Positions 7,748 through 18,192 of a DNA stretch of 64,000 nt are shown piece after piece. The DNA is from Hymenobacter piscis (lineage in GTDB: Bacteria; Bacteroidota; Bacteroidia; Cytophagales; Hymenobacteraceae), in contig NZ_JAHHZN010000007.1 in assembly GCF_018760735.1 (NCBI RefSeq), positions 1-64,000 on the forward strand, written 5' to 3'. Position numbers and translations under genes: made by a program. Within the stretch, counting starts at the first letter, position 1; every line of letters starts with the position of its first letter. The notes beneath the pieces were generated by a model. The model did not search any database, was not told the DNA's origin, and saw nothing but the letters and a program-made list of their open reading frames with translations.

Positions 7748-8881
7748 TCAGACGGCGGCCAGCGCCTGCCGCAAGTCGGCCAGCAGCTCAGCCCCCGGCT
7801 CGATGCCCACGCTCAGCCGCACCAGCCCGGCCGTGATGCCCAGTTCCTGGCGCTGCTCCGCAGTCAGCGCCCGGTGCGAGGTGCCCGCCGGGTACGACAA
7901 GGACGAATCTACTCCCGCCAGGGAGGGCGCAAACGGGAACCGCTGGCTGGCCCGCATGAAGCGGTTCACGGCGTCGGTGGTATCGGCGGCGAGGCGGAAC
8001 GAAACCATGCCCCCGAACTGGCCGGCGCCCTGAATGGCGGCCGGCGCGTGCTGGGGGTGCTGGGGCAGGCCCGGGTAGAATACTTCGCCTACGGCCGGGT
8101 GCGCGACCAGGAGCTCGGCCACGGCCTGGGCGTTTTCGCAGTGGGCGGCCATGCGCAAACGCAGGGTTTTGAGGCCCCGCACGGCCAGCCAGCTTTCCAT
8201 GGGACTCAGCGTGAGCCCGAACAAGGTGCCCAGCTGCTGGAGCCGGGCGGCATCCTCGGCGGTGCGGGCCACTACCACGCCGGCCGTCACGTCGGAGTGG
8301 CCGGCCACGTACTTGGTCACGCTGTGCATGACCAGGTCGGCGCCGTGCTCGAAGGGGCGGGTAATAATGGGCGAGGCAAACGTGTTGTCCACCACCAGCT
8401 TCAGGCCCAGGGCGTGGGCGGCTTCGGCGGCGGCACCCAGGTCGGCCACCCGCAGCAGGGGGTTGCTGATGGTTTCGCAGAGCAGCAGGCGGGTACGGGG
8501 CTGCCGGTAGGCCGCCAGGTTGGTGGTCAGCTCCCCGAAGGGCACGTAGCTCACCGTGAGGCCCAGCCGGCTCAGCTCCTGATTCAGCAGCGCCGACGAG
8601 CCCCCGTAAATATCGGCGGCGCACAGCACATGGTCGCCGGCGACGCAGTACGTCAGCAGGGCCGCGAAGATGGCCGCCATGCCCGAGCCTGTAGCCACCG
8701 CTCCGGCCCCGCCTTCCAGCCGCGTCAGGGCCTGGGCCAGCTCGTCGGAGTTAGGGTTGCCGTTGCGCGAGTACAGGTAGCGGCTGCCGGGCTCCCCGAA
8801 GTAAAGCTCCAGTTCGTTGAGGTCCTCGAACTTGAAAACCGACGTCTGGTAAATCGGGGTGATTTTGGGGTGAATTTCCAT
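7748..8881 (-). CDS. Trans-sulfuration PLP enzyme (cystathionine gamma-synthase / methionine gamma-lyase family)
   Basis: With the ATG at 8881 the protein has 377 residues and begins MEIHPKITPIYQTSVFKFE; a GTG at 8938 would add 19 less conserved residues. The fold-type I PLP fingerprint is complete: GNPNSDELAQALTRLEGG, ATGSGMAAI, VVDNTFASP with Asp165, and HSVTKYVAGHSD with the Schiff-base Lys190. The C-terminal GIE..AELLADL is typical. The family includes cystathionine gamma-synthase, cystathionine lyases, O-acetylhomoserine sulfhydrylase and methionine gamma-lyase, and I cannot separate these from sequence alone. It stands alone; the 206 bases downstream of its stop hold nothing I recognise. 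Confidence 0.88.
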   Translation of the reverse strand: MEIHPKITPIYQTSVFKFEDLNELELYFGEPGSRYLYSRNGNPNSDELAQALTRLEGGAGAVATGSGMAAIFAALLTYCVAGDHVLCAADIYGGSSALLNQELSRLGLTVSYVPFGELTTNLAAYRQPRTRLLLCETISNPLLRVADLGAAAEAAHALGLKLVVDNTFASPIITRPFEHGADLVMHSVTKYVAGHSDVTAGVVVARTAEDAARLQQLGTLFGLTLSPMESWLAVRGLKTLRLRMAAHCENAQAVAELLVAHPAVGEVFYPGLPQHPQHAPAAIQGAGQFGGMVSFRLAADTTDAVNRFMRASQRFPFAPSLAGVDSSLSYPAGTSHRALTAEQRQELGITAGLVRLSVGIEPGAELLADLRQALAAV

Positions 8882-9003
8882 AAACCGCTGCTTCGCGCTG
8901 AATAACTGTGATGGCACTGACTCTTCGTGCTGACTCACCTCAACTAGCTGACTCGTTGGGAATCAGCCAGATCAAGGGCAAGCAGCGAACATTAGTGCGC
9001 AAA

Positions 9004-9036
9004 CAAAAAGCCTTTCCCGCAAAGGAAAGGCTTTTC
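9004..9036 (-). terminator. Rho-independent terminator after atpC
   Basis: The stem GAAAAGCCTTTCC / GGAAAGGCTTTTT on the minus strand has a four to five base loop and runs into a T tract. It begins about 25 bases after the atpC stop and ends the atpD-atpC transcript. Confidence 0.85.
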
Positions 9037-9059
9037 AAGCGGAAGCTGAAACCCGGAAG

Positions 9060-9299
9060 TTACGCCGAAGCGCCTTCGGCCAGCACGATTACGTTGTTGC
9101 GCAGCACCTCTACTACCCCGCCCTCAATGCGGAAGGTAGTCGCGCCGTTGTTGAGCACCACGTCGCCTTCTTTCAGCGCCGAAATCATGGGCGCGTGGTT
9201 GTTCAGCACTTCAAACAGGCCGTCGGCACCCGGAAACCGGGCCGAGCTAACCTCGCCTTCAAATACCTTCCGGTCGGGCGTGATGATTTCCAGATGCAT
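9060..9299 (-). CDS. atpC: F1Fo ATP synthase epsilon subunit, short form
   Basis: Epsilon sits on the central stalk of F1 with gamma. The 79 residues contain the N-terminal beta-sandwich only: MHLEIITPDRKVFEGEVSSA, RFPGADGLFEVLNNHAPMISAL (the family signature), and GGVVEVLRNNVIVLAEGA at the end. The C-terminal two-helix domain that in many bacteria inhibits ATP hydrolysis is absent, and a stop and terminator follow at once, so this is not a frameshift. Short epsilons are known in Bacteroidota. It follows atpD after 107 bases. The other ATP synthase genes are not in the window. Confidence 0.95.
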   Translation of the reverse strand: MHLEIITPDRKVFEGEVSSARFPGADGLFEVLNNHAPMISALKEGDVVLNNGATTFRIEGGVVEVLRNNVIVLAEGASA

Positions 9300-9302
9300 G
9301 TT

Positions 9303-9403
9303 TTCTAATGTGAGAAATGTGAAAATGTGTTGAATGTGCTGATGAGGGTGTGAGCCGAAGCATATTCACATTTCCCCCATCAGCACATTCCCCACATTAG
9401 AAA
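9303..9403. repeat. Imperfect inverted repeat between atpD and atpC
   Basis: Units of the form AATGTG recur every eight or nine bases on one side (AATGTGAG, AAATGTGA, AAATGTGT, GAATGTG, CTGATGAGG). Their complements lie on the other (CACATTTCCCCCATCAG, CACATTCCCCACATTAG). The transcript could form a long stem-loop in the 107-base gap that starts at the atpD stop. It resembles the heptamer hairpins in design but is less regular. Confidence 0.7.
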
Positions 9404-9406
9404 AAA

Positions 9407-10921
<1,515 letters not shown>

Positions 10922-11108
10922 TTATAGATTGGGATGGGTGCAACGATTCAGGCCGCAAAACTACGGCTTAATCCCGGCATTGGCAAGGCAACCGAAAACG
11001 GGCGGTTTTCAACTTTTTTTTCGGGGCCTGAATGACTGATTTTCAGCCCCAAAAAGGCGTCAACGGGCCTCGGAGGCGAAAAAGTTGGGAAAAATATTTC
11101 GCCGGAAA

Positions 11109-11139
11109 TTTGCCTGGAATAAAAGCCGCCGTACATTTG
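11109..11139 (+). promoter_or_regulatory. Bacteroidota-type promoter of tRNA-Gln
   Basis: TTTG at 11109-11112 and TACATTTG at 11132-11139 are separated by 19 bases, an exact match to the TTTG-N19-21-TAnnTTTG consensus for the Bacteroidota primary sigma factor. The tRNA begins about 42 bases after the -7 box. Confidence 0.85.
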
Positions 11140-11181
11140 CACAACCAAACGGCACACCTCCACAGGTTGTCAGCGGGAAAT

Positions 11182-11254
11182 TGTCCGATGGTGTAACTGG
11201 CAACACGCTTGATTTTGATTCAAGAAAGTCCAGGTTCGAGCCCTGGTCGGACAA
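11182..11254 (+). tRNA. tRNA-Gln (anticodon TTG)
   Basis: The 73 bases fold as a cloverleaf. Acceptor arms are TGTCCGA and TCGGACA, the anticodon stem is CTTGA/TCAAG around TTTTGAT (anticodon TTG), and the T arm is CCAGG-TTCGAGC-CCTGG. The genome-encoded end is A followed by CCG, so CCA must be added by the nucleotidyltransferase. It is transcribed alone from its own promoter and followed by a strong terminator. Confidence 0.96.
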
Positions 11255-11268
11255 CCGACTACCACAAC

Positions 11269-11322
11269 GCGAAAGGCGCTGATTCTTCCCCTGCCGGAAG
11301 AGTCGGCGCCTTTCGCTTTTAT
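11269..11322 (+). terminator. Terminator after tRNA-Gln
   Basis: GCGAAAGGCGC and GCGCCTTTCGC form the outer stem. CTCTTCCGG-like sequences inside may pair further (TCTTCC with GGAAGA). TTTTATTG follows. Confidence 0.8.
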
Positions 11323-11435
11323 TGTTTCTGCCTTTTCCGTGTCATTCCCCCGCAGCGAGGAAGCGAAGTTGCCCCCGGCTCCGCTTGCTCACTTTGGTCG
11401 GAATGACTTTTTTCTTTTCCACCCCTACCCTTTTC

Positions 11436-12365
11436 ATGGCACAGCAAGTCAAAATCTTCGCCGGCAACGCCTCCCGCGAACTAGGTCAGCAAATTGCCGC
11501 CGCCTACGGCACCCAGCTCGGCGACCTGAGCATTCAGCGCTTCGCCGACACGGAACTCGGCCCCAGCTTCAACGAGAGCATCCGGGGCTGCGCCGTGTTC
11601 CTGATCCAGAGCACCAACCCGCCGGCCGAAAACCTGATGGAGCTCATGCTGATGGTGGACGCGGCCAAGCGCGCCTCGGCCGCTTCCGTGACCGTGGTGA
11701 TGCCCTACTACGGCTATGCCCGCCAGGACCGCAAAGACAAACCGCGCGTGAGCATCGGGGCCAAAGTGGTGGCCGATTTCGTGCAGAGCGTGGGCACCGA
11801 CCGCCTGATGACCTGCGATTTGCACGCCGGCCAGATTCAGGGCTTCTTTGATATTCCCGTCGACCACCTCGACGGGGCCACCGTCTCGGCGCCCTACATC
11901 CAGTCCCTGGGCCTCGACAACCTGATTTTCGCCTCGCCCGACGTGGGGGGCGTGGTGCGCACCCGGGCCTTCGCCAAGAAGTTCGGGGCCGAAATCGTGG
12001 TCTGCGACAAAATGCGCCTGCGGGCCAATGAAATTGCTTCCATGCAGGTTATTGGCGACGTGACGGGTATGAACGTGGTGCTCGTGGATGACATCGTGGA
12101 CACGGCCGGTACCATCTGCAAGGCCGCCGAGCTGCTGATGGAGCGCGGGGCCAAATCGGTGCGGGCCGTGATTACCCACGGCGTGCTCTCGGGCCCGGCC
12201 CACGAGCGGATCCGCAACTCGGTGCTGGAGGAGCTGGTAATTACCGACACCATTCCGCTGAAGGAGGAAAACCCCAAAATCAAGGTTATTTCCCTGGCCA
12301 GCCTCTTCGCCCAGGCCATCCGCAACGTGGTCACCCACGAGTCCATCAGCTCGCTGTTCATTTAA
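11436..12365 (+). CDS. prs: Ribose-phosphate pyrophosphokinase
   Basis: The enzyme makes PRPP from ribose-5-phosphate and ATP for purine, pyrimidine, histidine and NAD synthesis. From the ATG at 11436 it has 309 residues, the family's normal size. The frame stays open upstream to 11322 but that part is a degenerate GTCATTCC hairpin, not protein. Motifs seen are RFADTELGPSFNESIRG, PYYGYARQDRK (ATP/R5P site), DLHAGQIQGFFDIPVDHL, and the PRPP loop VVLVDDIVDTAGT. It is monocistronic, ending in a terminator about 70 bases after the stop. Confidence 0.97.
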   Translation: MAQQVKIFAGNASRELGQQIAAAYGTQLGDLSIQRFADTELGPSFNESIRGCAVFLIQSTNPPAENLMELMLMVDAAKRASAASVTVVMPYYGYARQDRKDKPRVSIGAKVVADFVQSVGTDRLMTCDLHAGQIQGFFDIPVDHLDGATVSAPYIQSLGLDNLIFASPDVGGVVRTRAFAKKFGAEIVVCDKMRLRANEIASMQVIGDVTGMNVVLVDDIVDTAGTICKAAELLMERGAKSVRAVITHGVLSGPAHERIRNSVLEELVITDTIPLKEENPKIKVISLASLFAQAIRNVVTHESISSLFI

Positions 12366-12436
12366 GCTCCCGGCCCCGGTCCGGTTGCTTTAGTCGCTGC
12401 CGGCCGCTGGTTTAGCCAAAAACTGGCACGGTCTTG

Positions 12437-12484
12437 AGAAGGAGGAAACCGAAAATGGTTCCCTCCTTCTCTTTTTTATTTTTA
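12437..12484 (+). terminator. Terminator after prs
   Basis: AGAAGGAGG-AAACC pairs with GGTT-CCTCCTTCT around a six-base loop, followed by CTTTTTTATTTTT. The next gene starts six bases later. Confidence 0.85.
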
Positions 12485-12489
12485 CGGCG

Positions 12490-13548
12490 ATGAAAACTGC
12501 TATCCTCCACCTCGCTACTGCCGGCCTGCTGTCCCTGAGCCTGCTCTCCGCCTGCACCGCCACCGTACCCATGCAGTCCCTGGCCCCGGCGGCCGTCACG
12601 ATGCCCGCCTCCATGAGCCGCATTGCCACGGCCAGCCGGGTGCTGCCGGAAAGCGGGCGCGACAAGTTTTTCGATGTGCTGGAAGGCATTTTTACCGGCG
12701 AGGGCCTGCTGGTGGACCGGGCCGGTACCGAAGCCTGCGCCATGAGCGTGGGCGAGTCGCTGATGCGCAACAGCCCCCGCTTTAAAGTCACGCCGGCCAA
12801 TCTGCAGCTGCTGGGCCGCACCCGGGAGTTCTTCCTGCCTCCCATGGCCCCCGACTACGTGCGGCGGGTCTGCGCCGAAAGCCAGGTGGATGGGCTGGTG
12901 GTGCTCGAGGCCTTCGACTCCGACATGCAGGTGACCCAGCACCAGGAGGAGCGCGTGATCAAGGAGAAGGACAAGCCCGACCGCAAGGTGGCCGTGACGG
13001 TGGCCGTGCTGGAAATGCGGCTGGTCACCGGCTTCCGCACCTACGGCCCCGACGGCACCGTGGTGGACCAGGCCAAGCAGGAAGACCGGATGGTATGGAC
13101 CAACGAAGGCCCCACTTACCAGGAAGCCCTGCGCCGGATGCCCGCCCCGGCCGAGTGCATCCGCCAGGTAGCCACCCGCGTCGGCGACCAGTACGCCCGC
13201 CGTATTGCGCCGTCCTACGTGGCCCTGTCGCGCCAGGTGTTCACCCGCGCCCGCAAAGACGCCCACATGGAGCAGGCCAGGCAGATGGTGGCCGCCACCG
13301 ACTGGGCCGAAGCCGCCGCCGCCTGGCAGCAGGCCGCCCGCAGCGCCAACCCCGACGTGGCCGGCCGCGCCTATTATAACCTGGCCGTGTACGAGGAGCT
13401 CAACAACCGCCTGCCCGAGGCCATTGAGTACGCCCGCCAGGCCGCTTACACCCACCGGCTGCGGGCTGCTACCGCCTACCTGCGGGAGCTGCAGCTGCGC
13501 CAGCAGAGCGAATCCGAAGCCAGCCGGCAGCTGCCCGCCACCCACTAG
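12490..13548 (+). CDS. DUF6340-like lipoprotein with C-terminal TPR-like helices
   Basis: The protein has 352 residues and a lipobox (LSLLSAC, Cys22), so it is predicted to be lipid-anchored. The N-terminal half (TVPMQSLAPAAVTMPASMSRIATASRVLPES) and the middle VDGLVVLEAFDSDMQV fit the DUF6340 lipoproteins of Bacteroidota as I remember them. The last 100 residues hold two TPR-like helical hairpins (ATDWAEAAAAWQQAARSANP, AYYNLAVYEELNNRLPEAIE). The function is unknown. It stands between the prs terminator and the rplY promoter and looks monocistronic. Confidence 0.7.
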   Translation: MKTAILHLATAGLLSLSLLSACTATVPMQSLAPAAVTMPASMSRIATASRVLPESGRDKFFDVLEGIFTGEGLLVDRAGTEACAMSVGESLMRNSPRFKVTPANLQLLGRTREFFLPPMAPDYVRRVCAESQVDGLVVLEAFDSDMQVTQHQEERVIKEKDKPDRKVAVTVAVLEMRLVTGFRTYGPDGTVVDQAKQEDRMVWTNEGPTYQEALRRMPAPAECIRQVATRVGDQYARRIAPSYVALSRQVFTRARKDAHMEQARQMVAATDWAEAAAAWQQAARSANPDVAGRAYYNLAVYEELNNRLPEAIEYARQAAYTHRLRAATAYLRELQLRQQSESEASRQLPATH

Positions 13549-13611
13549 CTTCCGGCGGCAGGCGCGCGGGCCGCGGGTCGGCCGGCTTGGGAAACTGCCT
13601 GGGAATAAAGG

Positions 13612-13642
13612 TTTCAATTCCCGCGGAAAGCCCCTATCTTTG
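13612..13642 (+). promoter_or_regulatory. Promoter of rplY
   Basis: TTTC at 13612-13615 and TATCTTTG at 13635-13642 are 19 bases apart, one mismatch from the Bacteroidota consensus. The start codon of rplY is at 13697. Confidence 0.7.
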
Positions 13643-13696
13643 CGGCCCGTTTGCCTGCTGTGGGTAAGCGGATTTCACTCCCCAAAGCACACTTTT

Positions 13697-14269
13697 ATGA
13701 AAAGCCTCGAGATTGTAGGGTTTAAAAGAGCGAATCTCGGTAAGAAGGACGCCAAGGCGCTCCGCCTCGACTCGTACGTTCCTTGCGTACTGTACGGCGG
13801 CGCTGAGCAGGTGCACTTCTCCGTTCCCGCCATTTTGTTCCGCGAGCTGCTGTACACCCCCGAGGTGCACATCGTAGACCTGAACGTGGAAGGTACCATG
13901 TACCGCGCCATCGTGCAGGACGCCCAGTTCCATCCCGTGAACGAGATGCTGCTGCACGTTGACTTCCTGGAGCTGGAAGAAGGCAAAGAAGTGAAAATGG
14001 ACATCCCCGTGAAGTACGTGGGCGTTTCGCCGGGCGTACTGGCCGGTGGTAAGCTGGTGAGCAAGCTGCGCAAAATCAAAGTGAAGGCTACCCCCGAAAA
14101 CCTGCCCGACTACGTGGAGGTAAACATTTCGGACCTGGGCCTGGGCAAATCCATCAAAGTGAGCAAAGTGGAAGCCAAAGGCTACACCATCCTCACCAAC
14201 GAGCAGGCTCCCATTGCCACCGTGGCCATCCCACGTGCCCTGAAAGGCCAGATGTCGGCCGACAAGTAA
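13697..14269 (+). CDS. rplY: 50S ribosomal protein L25/general stress protein Ctc
   Basis: L25 binds 5S rRNA. From the ATG at 13697 the protein has 190 residues and is the long Ctc form. The N-terminal 5S-binding domain (MKSLEIVGFKRANLGKKDAK, VPCVLYGG, HIVDLNVEGTMYRAIVQDAQ, HPVNEMLLHVDFLEL) is followed by the beta-rich C-terminal domain (VPVKY-type strand DIPVKYVGVSPGVLAGGKLV, NLPDYVEVNISDLGLGKSIKV). Longer in-frame upstream sequence belongs to another gene's region and is not used. It is followed by its own terminator and then pth, a pairing common in bacteria. Confidence 0.96.
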   Translation: MKSLEIVGFKRANLGKKDAKALRLDSYVPCVLYGGAEQVHFSVPAILFRELLYTPEVHIVDLNVEGTMYRAIVQDAQFHPVNEMLLHVDFLELEEGKEVKMDIPVKYVGVSPGVLAGGKLVSKLRKIKVKATPENLPDYVEVNISDLGLGKSIKVSKVEAKGYTILTNEQAPIATVAIPRALKGQMSADK

Positions 14270-14342
14270 TATCCCTGATTTTCGCGGATGTTCAGCCTGC
14301 TGACGCCGATTCCGGCGGCGCAGCCTTCCCCGAAAATTTGCG

Positions 14343-14382
14343 TAAAGAGCCGTCCTGCTTGCTGGGGCGGCTCTTTATTTTT
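14343..14382 (+). terminator. Terminator after rplY
   Basis: AAAGAGCCG-CC pairs with GG-CGGCTCTTT and is followed by ATTTTTG, about 75 bases after the rplY stop. Confidence 0.85.
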
Positions 14383-14480
14383 GCTCTTTCTTCTCCATTG
14401 TAACTAAGCCGGATGTAGCCGGACGCACCAGCGCCCCGGCATCGGCGTCGTCAGCCCCAACATCCGCGAAAATCCGTGCT

Positions 14481-15047
14481 ATGAAGTTTCTAGTGCTCTG
14501 CCTGGGCAACATTGGCCCCGAATACGCCGACACCCGCCACAACGTGGGCTTCATGGTGGGCGACTACCTGGCCCGCAAACACGACGCGGCGCCCTGGCAG
14601 CTGGGGCGCCACGCCTTCACCACCGAAATCCGCCACAAGGGCCATACCTACGTGCTGGTGAAGCCCACCACCTACATGAACCTGAGCGGCAAGGCGGCGG
14701 CTCACTGGCTGAGCACGCTCAAGCTCACCAAGGAAAACATGGTGGTGGTCACCGACGACCTGGCCCTGCCCTTCGGCAAGCTGCGGCTGAAAGCCAAAGG
14801 CTCGGCCGGCGGCCAGAACGGCCTCAAGCACATCCAGGAAACCCTGGGCTCCGACGAGTACGCCCGCCTGCGCTTCGGTATCGACTCCAGCTTCTCCAAA
14901 GGCCGCCAAGTGGACTACGTGCTCAGCCCCTTTTCCGCCGATGAGAACATCGACCTGGAAGGTCGCCTGGAAAAAGCCGCCGATGCCGTACTGGCTTTTG
15001 GGGCAATGGGCGTGGAACGGGCTATGAACGTGGTGAACGTGAAATAG
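14481..15047 (+). CDS. pth: Peptidyl-tRNA hydrolase
   Basis: The enzyme releases tRNA from peptidyl-tRNA that has dropped off ribosomes. All 188 residues fit. The family residues are Asn10 in CLGNIGPEY, His20 in TRHNVGF, Asp93 in VTDDLALPFG, and the signature GKLRLKAKGSAGGQNGLKHI. The N-terminal CLGNIG replaces the usual GLGNPG. It lies downstream of rplY and converges on metG, with a long hairpin between the two. Confidence 0.96.
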   Translation: MKFLVLCLGNIGPEYADTRHNVGFMVGDYLARKHDAAPWQLGRHAFTTEIRHKGHTYVLVKPTTYMNLSGKAAAHWLSTLKLTKENMVVVTDDLALPFGKLRLKAKGSAGGQNGLKHIQETLGSDEYARLRFGIDSSFSKGRQVDYVLSPFSADENIDLEGRLEKAADAVLAFGAMGVERAMNVVNVK

Positions 15048-15076
15048 CCTTCAGGGCAACATCAGGTCAATATAAA

Positions 15077-15185
15077 AACGCCTGTCATCCTGAGCGGAGC
15101 GAAGGATCCTGTCACGTTAGCAGTCGTAATAACGACTCGTGCTGGCGTGACAGGATCCTTCGCTCCGCTCAGGATGACAAGCGTT
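15077..15185. repeat. Long inverted repeat, GTCATCCTGAGC family, between pth and metG
   Basis: The two 40-base arms (15077-15116 and 15146-15185) are complementary with about two mismatches. The left arm starts AACGCCTGTCATCCTGAGCG and ends GGATCCTGTCACG. The loop is about 29 bases. A run of seven T follows the right arm, so it can act as the terminator between the convergent genes pth and metG. Related hairpins are at 29711-29823, 32247-32406, 57131-57230 and 60494-60527. Confidence 0.9.
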
Positions 15186-15208
15186 TTTTTTACAGACTTA
15201 CTCCTGAT

Positions 15209-17257
15209 TTACGCCACGCCCGAACCCGGCCGGACGGGGCTGCTGGGCTGCATGAGGCTGAGCACGCCGTCGGCGTTTTCGGCCATCAGGAGCATGCCCT
15301 GGCTTTGGATGCCTTTGATTTCGCGGGGGGCGAGGTTGAGCAGCACCTGCACCTGCTGGCCAATGAGGGCCTCGGGCAGGAAGTGCTCGGCAATGCCCGA
15401 GACGATGGTGCGGGGCTCCTCGAAACCGAGGTCTACGCTGAGCTTGAGCAGCTTTTTGGTTTTGGCGACCTTCTCGGCGGCTACGATGGTGCCGATGCGC
15501 AGGTCCATCTGCTGGAACTGCTCGAAGCTCACGTCATCCTTGGCGGGGGCGGCTACGGCGGCGGCCAGCTCGTTGGCTTTCTTGGTGTCGAGCAGCTTCT
15601 GCACCTGGGCTTCCACGGTGGCGTCCTCGATTTTGGTGAACAGCAGGGCAGCTTCGGCCAGCTGGTGGCCGGCGGGCAGCGCGTCGGGGCGGCCGGCCTG
15701 GGGCCAGGTGCCCTTCTCGGTATTGAGCATCCGGCCCAGGCGGGCGGCAGCTTCGGGCAGGAAAGGCTCCAGTAGCGTAACCATAGCGGCGGCCAGCTGC
15801 AAGGAAACGTGCAGCACGGTACCGGTGCGGGCCTCGTCGGTTTTGATGAGCTTCCAGGGCTCCTGGTCGGCCAGGTACTTGTTGCCGAGGCGCGAGAGGT
15901 TCATCAGCTCGTTCAGGGCGTCGCGGAAGCGGTAGTTGTCAATCAGCTCTCCGATGCGGGCCGGGAACTCCTGCAGCTGGCGCAGCACGTCCTCATCCTC
16001 GGTGGTAAAGCCCACGGCGGCGGGTACTTTGCCCTCGAAGAACTTGTGGGTGAGCACTACAGCCCGGTTCACGAAGTTGCCGAGGTTGGCGACCAGCTCG
16101 TTGTTGTTGCGGGCCTGGAAATCCTTCCAGGTGAAGTCGTTGTCCTTGGTTTCGGGGGCATTGGCGCAGAGCACGTAGCGCAGCACGTCGGCCTGGCCGG
16201 GGAAATCCTGCAGGTACTCGTGCAGCCACACGGCCCAGTTGCGGCTCGTGCTGATTTTATCGCCTTCCAGGTTCAGGAATTCGTTGGCGGGCACGTTATC
16301 GGGCAGGATATAGTCGCCGTGGGCCTTGAGCATCGTGGGGAAGATGATGCAGTGGAACACGATATTGTCCTTGCCGATGAAGTGTACCAGCTTGGTTTCG
16401 GGGTCTTTCCAGTAGGTTTCCCAGGTGTCGGGCAGCAGGTCTTTGGTGGCCGAGATGTAGCCGATGGGCGCATCAAACCACACGTAGAGCACCTTGCCCT
16501 CGGCCCCGGCCACCGGCACGGGCACGCCCCAGTCCAGGTCGCGCGTCACGGCGCGGGGGTGCAGGCCCTGGTCGATCCACGATTTGCACTGGCCGTACAC
16601 GTTGGCTTTCCAGTCCTGCTTGTGGCCTTCCACAATCCACTCGCGCAGCCAGGGCTCGTATTGGTCGAGGGGCAGGTACCAGTGCTTGGTTTCGCGCAGC
16701 ACGGGGTGGTTGCCCGAGAGCATGGAGCGGGGGTTGATCAGCTCGGTGGGGCTGAGCGAAGTGCCGCACTTCTCGCACTGGTCGCCGTAGGCGTTTTCGT
16801 TGCCGCAGTTGGGGCAGGTCCCCACGATGTAGCGGTCGGCCAGAAACTGGTCGGCCTTCTCGTCGTAGTACTGCTCGGAAGTCTGCTCAATGAACTCACC
16901 TTCCTCGTAGAGCTTCTTGAAAAAGCCGCTGGCTACCTCGGCGTGCGTTTGGGAGGAGGTGCGCGAGTAGATATCGAACGACACGCCGAAATCCTGGAAC
17001 GAGTCGCGAATGATGGCGTGGTACTTATCCACCACCTGCTGGGGCGTGACGCCTTCCTTCTGGGCCCGGATGGTAATGGGCACGCCGTGCTCATCGGAGC
17101 CGCAGATGAATTTTACGTCGCGCTGCTGGGCGCGCAGGTAGCGCACGTAGATGTCGGCGGGCAGGTACACGCCGGCCAGGTGGCCGATGTGCACGGGGCC
17201 GTTGGCGTAGGGCAGCGCGGCCGTAACGGTGTAGCGCTTGGGGGCAGATGAGGCCAT
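15209..17257 (-). CDS. metG: Methionyl-tRNA synthetase
   Basis: This class I synthetase charges tRNA-Met. I chose the ATG at 17257 (682 residues); a TTG six codons upstream is weaker. The HIGH box is intact ([10 protein letters not shown], residues about 21-30). The zinc knuckle has four cysteines ([18 protein letters not shown]). The KMSKS loop reads KISTS, a common variant. The C-terminal 105 residues form the EMAP-like tRNA-binding domain ([31 protein letters not shown]), which also mediates dimerisation. It converges on pth. Confidence 0.97.
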   Translation of the reverse strand: MASSAPKRYTVTAALPYANGPVHIGHLAGVYLPADIYVRYLRAQQRDVKFICGSDEHGVPITIRAQKEGVTPQQVVDKYHAIIRDSFQDFGVSFDIYSRTSSQTHAEVASGFFKKLYEEGEFIEQTSEQYYDEKADQFLADRYIVGTCPNCGNENAYGDQCEKCGTSLSPTELINPRSMLSGNHPVLRETKHWYLPLDQYEPWLREWIVEGHKQDWKANVYGQCKSWIDQGLHPRAVTRDLDWGVPVPVAGAEGKVLYVWFDAPIGYISATKDLLPDTWETYWKDPETKLVHFIGKDNIVFHCIIFPTMLKAHGDYILPDNVPANEFLNLEGDKISTSRNWAVWLHEYLQDFPGQADVLRYVLCANAPETKDNDFTWKDFQARNNNELVANLGNFVNRAVVLTHKFFEGKVPAAVGFTTEDEDVLRQLQEFPARIGELIDNYRFRDALNELMNLSRLGNKYLADQEPWKLIKTDEARTGTVLHVSLQLAAAMVTLLEPFLPEAAARLGRMLNTEKGTWPQAGRPDALPAGHQLAEAALLFTKIEDATVEAQVQKLLDTKKANELAAAVAAPAKDDVSFEQFQQMDLRIGTIVAAEKVAKTKKLLKLSVDLGFEEPRTIVSGIAEHFLPEALIGQQVQVLLNLAPREIKGIQSQGMLLMAENADGVLSLMQPSSPVRPGSGVA

Positions 17258-17472
17258 ATCGGGGGCAGAATGCAACTAAATCAGAAGAGAACCGCGGCCA
17301 GAAAGCCCACGGGAGTGCAAAGGAACGAGGAATAAAGAGGAAAGCCGCGGCCGGCCGGCTGTTGGGCAGCGGGCGGCGGGATGGTTATGTTAATTCTTCT
17401 ATATTTAAACCACCTCCCGTCGCGGTTTGTCGTACCAGGTTCCACACCCCTTTCTACTTCTTTCCCCCAAAC

Positions 17473-18105
17473 ATGTCCAAGAAATCAGCCCCGGAGAAGC
17501 CGGCCAAGAAAGCCAAAGCGACCAAGGAATCTAAAGACCCGGCCGAAAAAGCCCAGCGCAAGGCGGCTAAAGCCACCAAATCGGCCGCGGCAGCTCTTAA
17601 CGAGAAGCGGAGCACCAAGAAGGGCGACCAGAAAAAGGCTCTCAAAGTAGCCGCCAAGCAGCTGCAGAAGGAGCTTGACAACCGCATCAAGGAGGTGGTA
17701 AAGCGCGTGCGCAAGGAAGCCAAAGCCCGGCTGCAGGAGGTGGTGCAGGATGCCACCCGCCGCCTCGACACCGACATGGAGCACCTCTTCGAGCAGGCCC
17801 TGCATACCATCGTGCGCCACCACGAAACCGGCACGCCCGCCGCCTCCGACAGCATTTCGGCCACCGCTGACCCGGCCTCCCTGCCCGAGCCCACTCCGGC
17901 CCCCAAGCCCGCCGCTAGCCGCAGCCGGGCCCGCGCCGCCAGCGCTGCTACCTCGGCCACTAAACCAGCCACCAGCCGGACCAGCCGCCCTGCAGCCGCT
18001 AAAACGGCCACCCCGAAAGCGTCGGCCACCCGCCCCCGCCCCGCCGCCAAAAAGCCCACCCCACCCGCCGATTCAGCTCCCCAAACGGAAGAAACCGGCG
18101 CCTAA
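17473..18105 (+). CDS. Histone H1-like Lys/Ala/Pro-rich basic protein
   Basis: From the ATG at 17473 the protein has 210 residues in three parts. Residues 1-60 are lysine-rich (repeats of KKA/KAAKA). Residues 60-115 form a charged amphipathic helix (LDNRIKEVVKRVRKEAKARL, LEQALHTIVRHHE-like end). The last 80 residues are an Ala/Pro/Ser/Lys/Arg tail with PAAKK and SRTSRPAAAK segments, as in eukaryotic H1 tails and bacterial Hc1 or AlgP proteins. DNA binding is inferred from composition; no enzymatic domain is visible. It has its own terminator at 18128-18160. Confidence 0.6.
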   Translation: MSKKSAPEKPAKKAKATKESKDPAEKAQRKAAKATKSAAAALNEKRSTKKGDQKKALKVAAKQLQKELDNRIKEVVKRVRKEAKARLQEVVQDATRRLDTDMEHLFEQALHTIVRHHETGTPAASDSISATADPASLPEPTPAPKPAASRSRARAASAATSATKPATSRTSRPAAAKTATPKASATRPRPAAKKPTPPADSAPQTEETGA

Positions 18106-18127
18106 CCCGCAGGCACCTGGTAGGCAG

Positions 18128-18160
18128 AAAGGCCCGTTACCATTCCGGTAACGGGCCTTT
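18128..18160. terminator. Bidirectional terminator
   Basis: AAAGGCCCGTTACC and GGTAACGGGCCTTT form a perfect 14-base stem with a five-base loop. It separates the histone-like gene from the convergent small lipoprotein gene. Confidence 0.85.
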
Positions 18161-18192
18161 CCGTTTGAATATAAGCGAAAATCACAGCCGGG

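Noticed and set aside
11322..11435. Upstream extension of prs
   Set aside because: The added residues come from a degenerate GTCATTCC hairpin; PRPP synthetase normally starts at the ATG at 11436.
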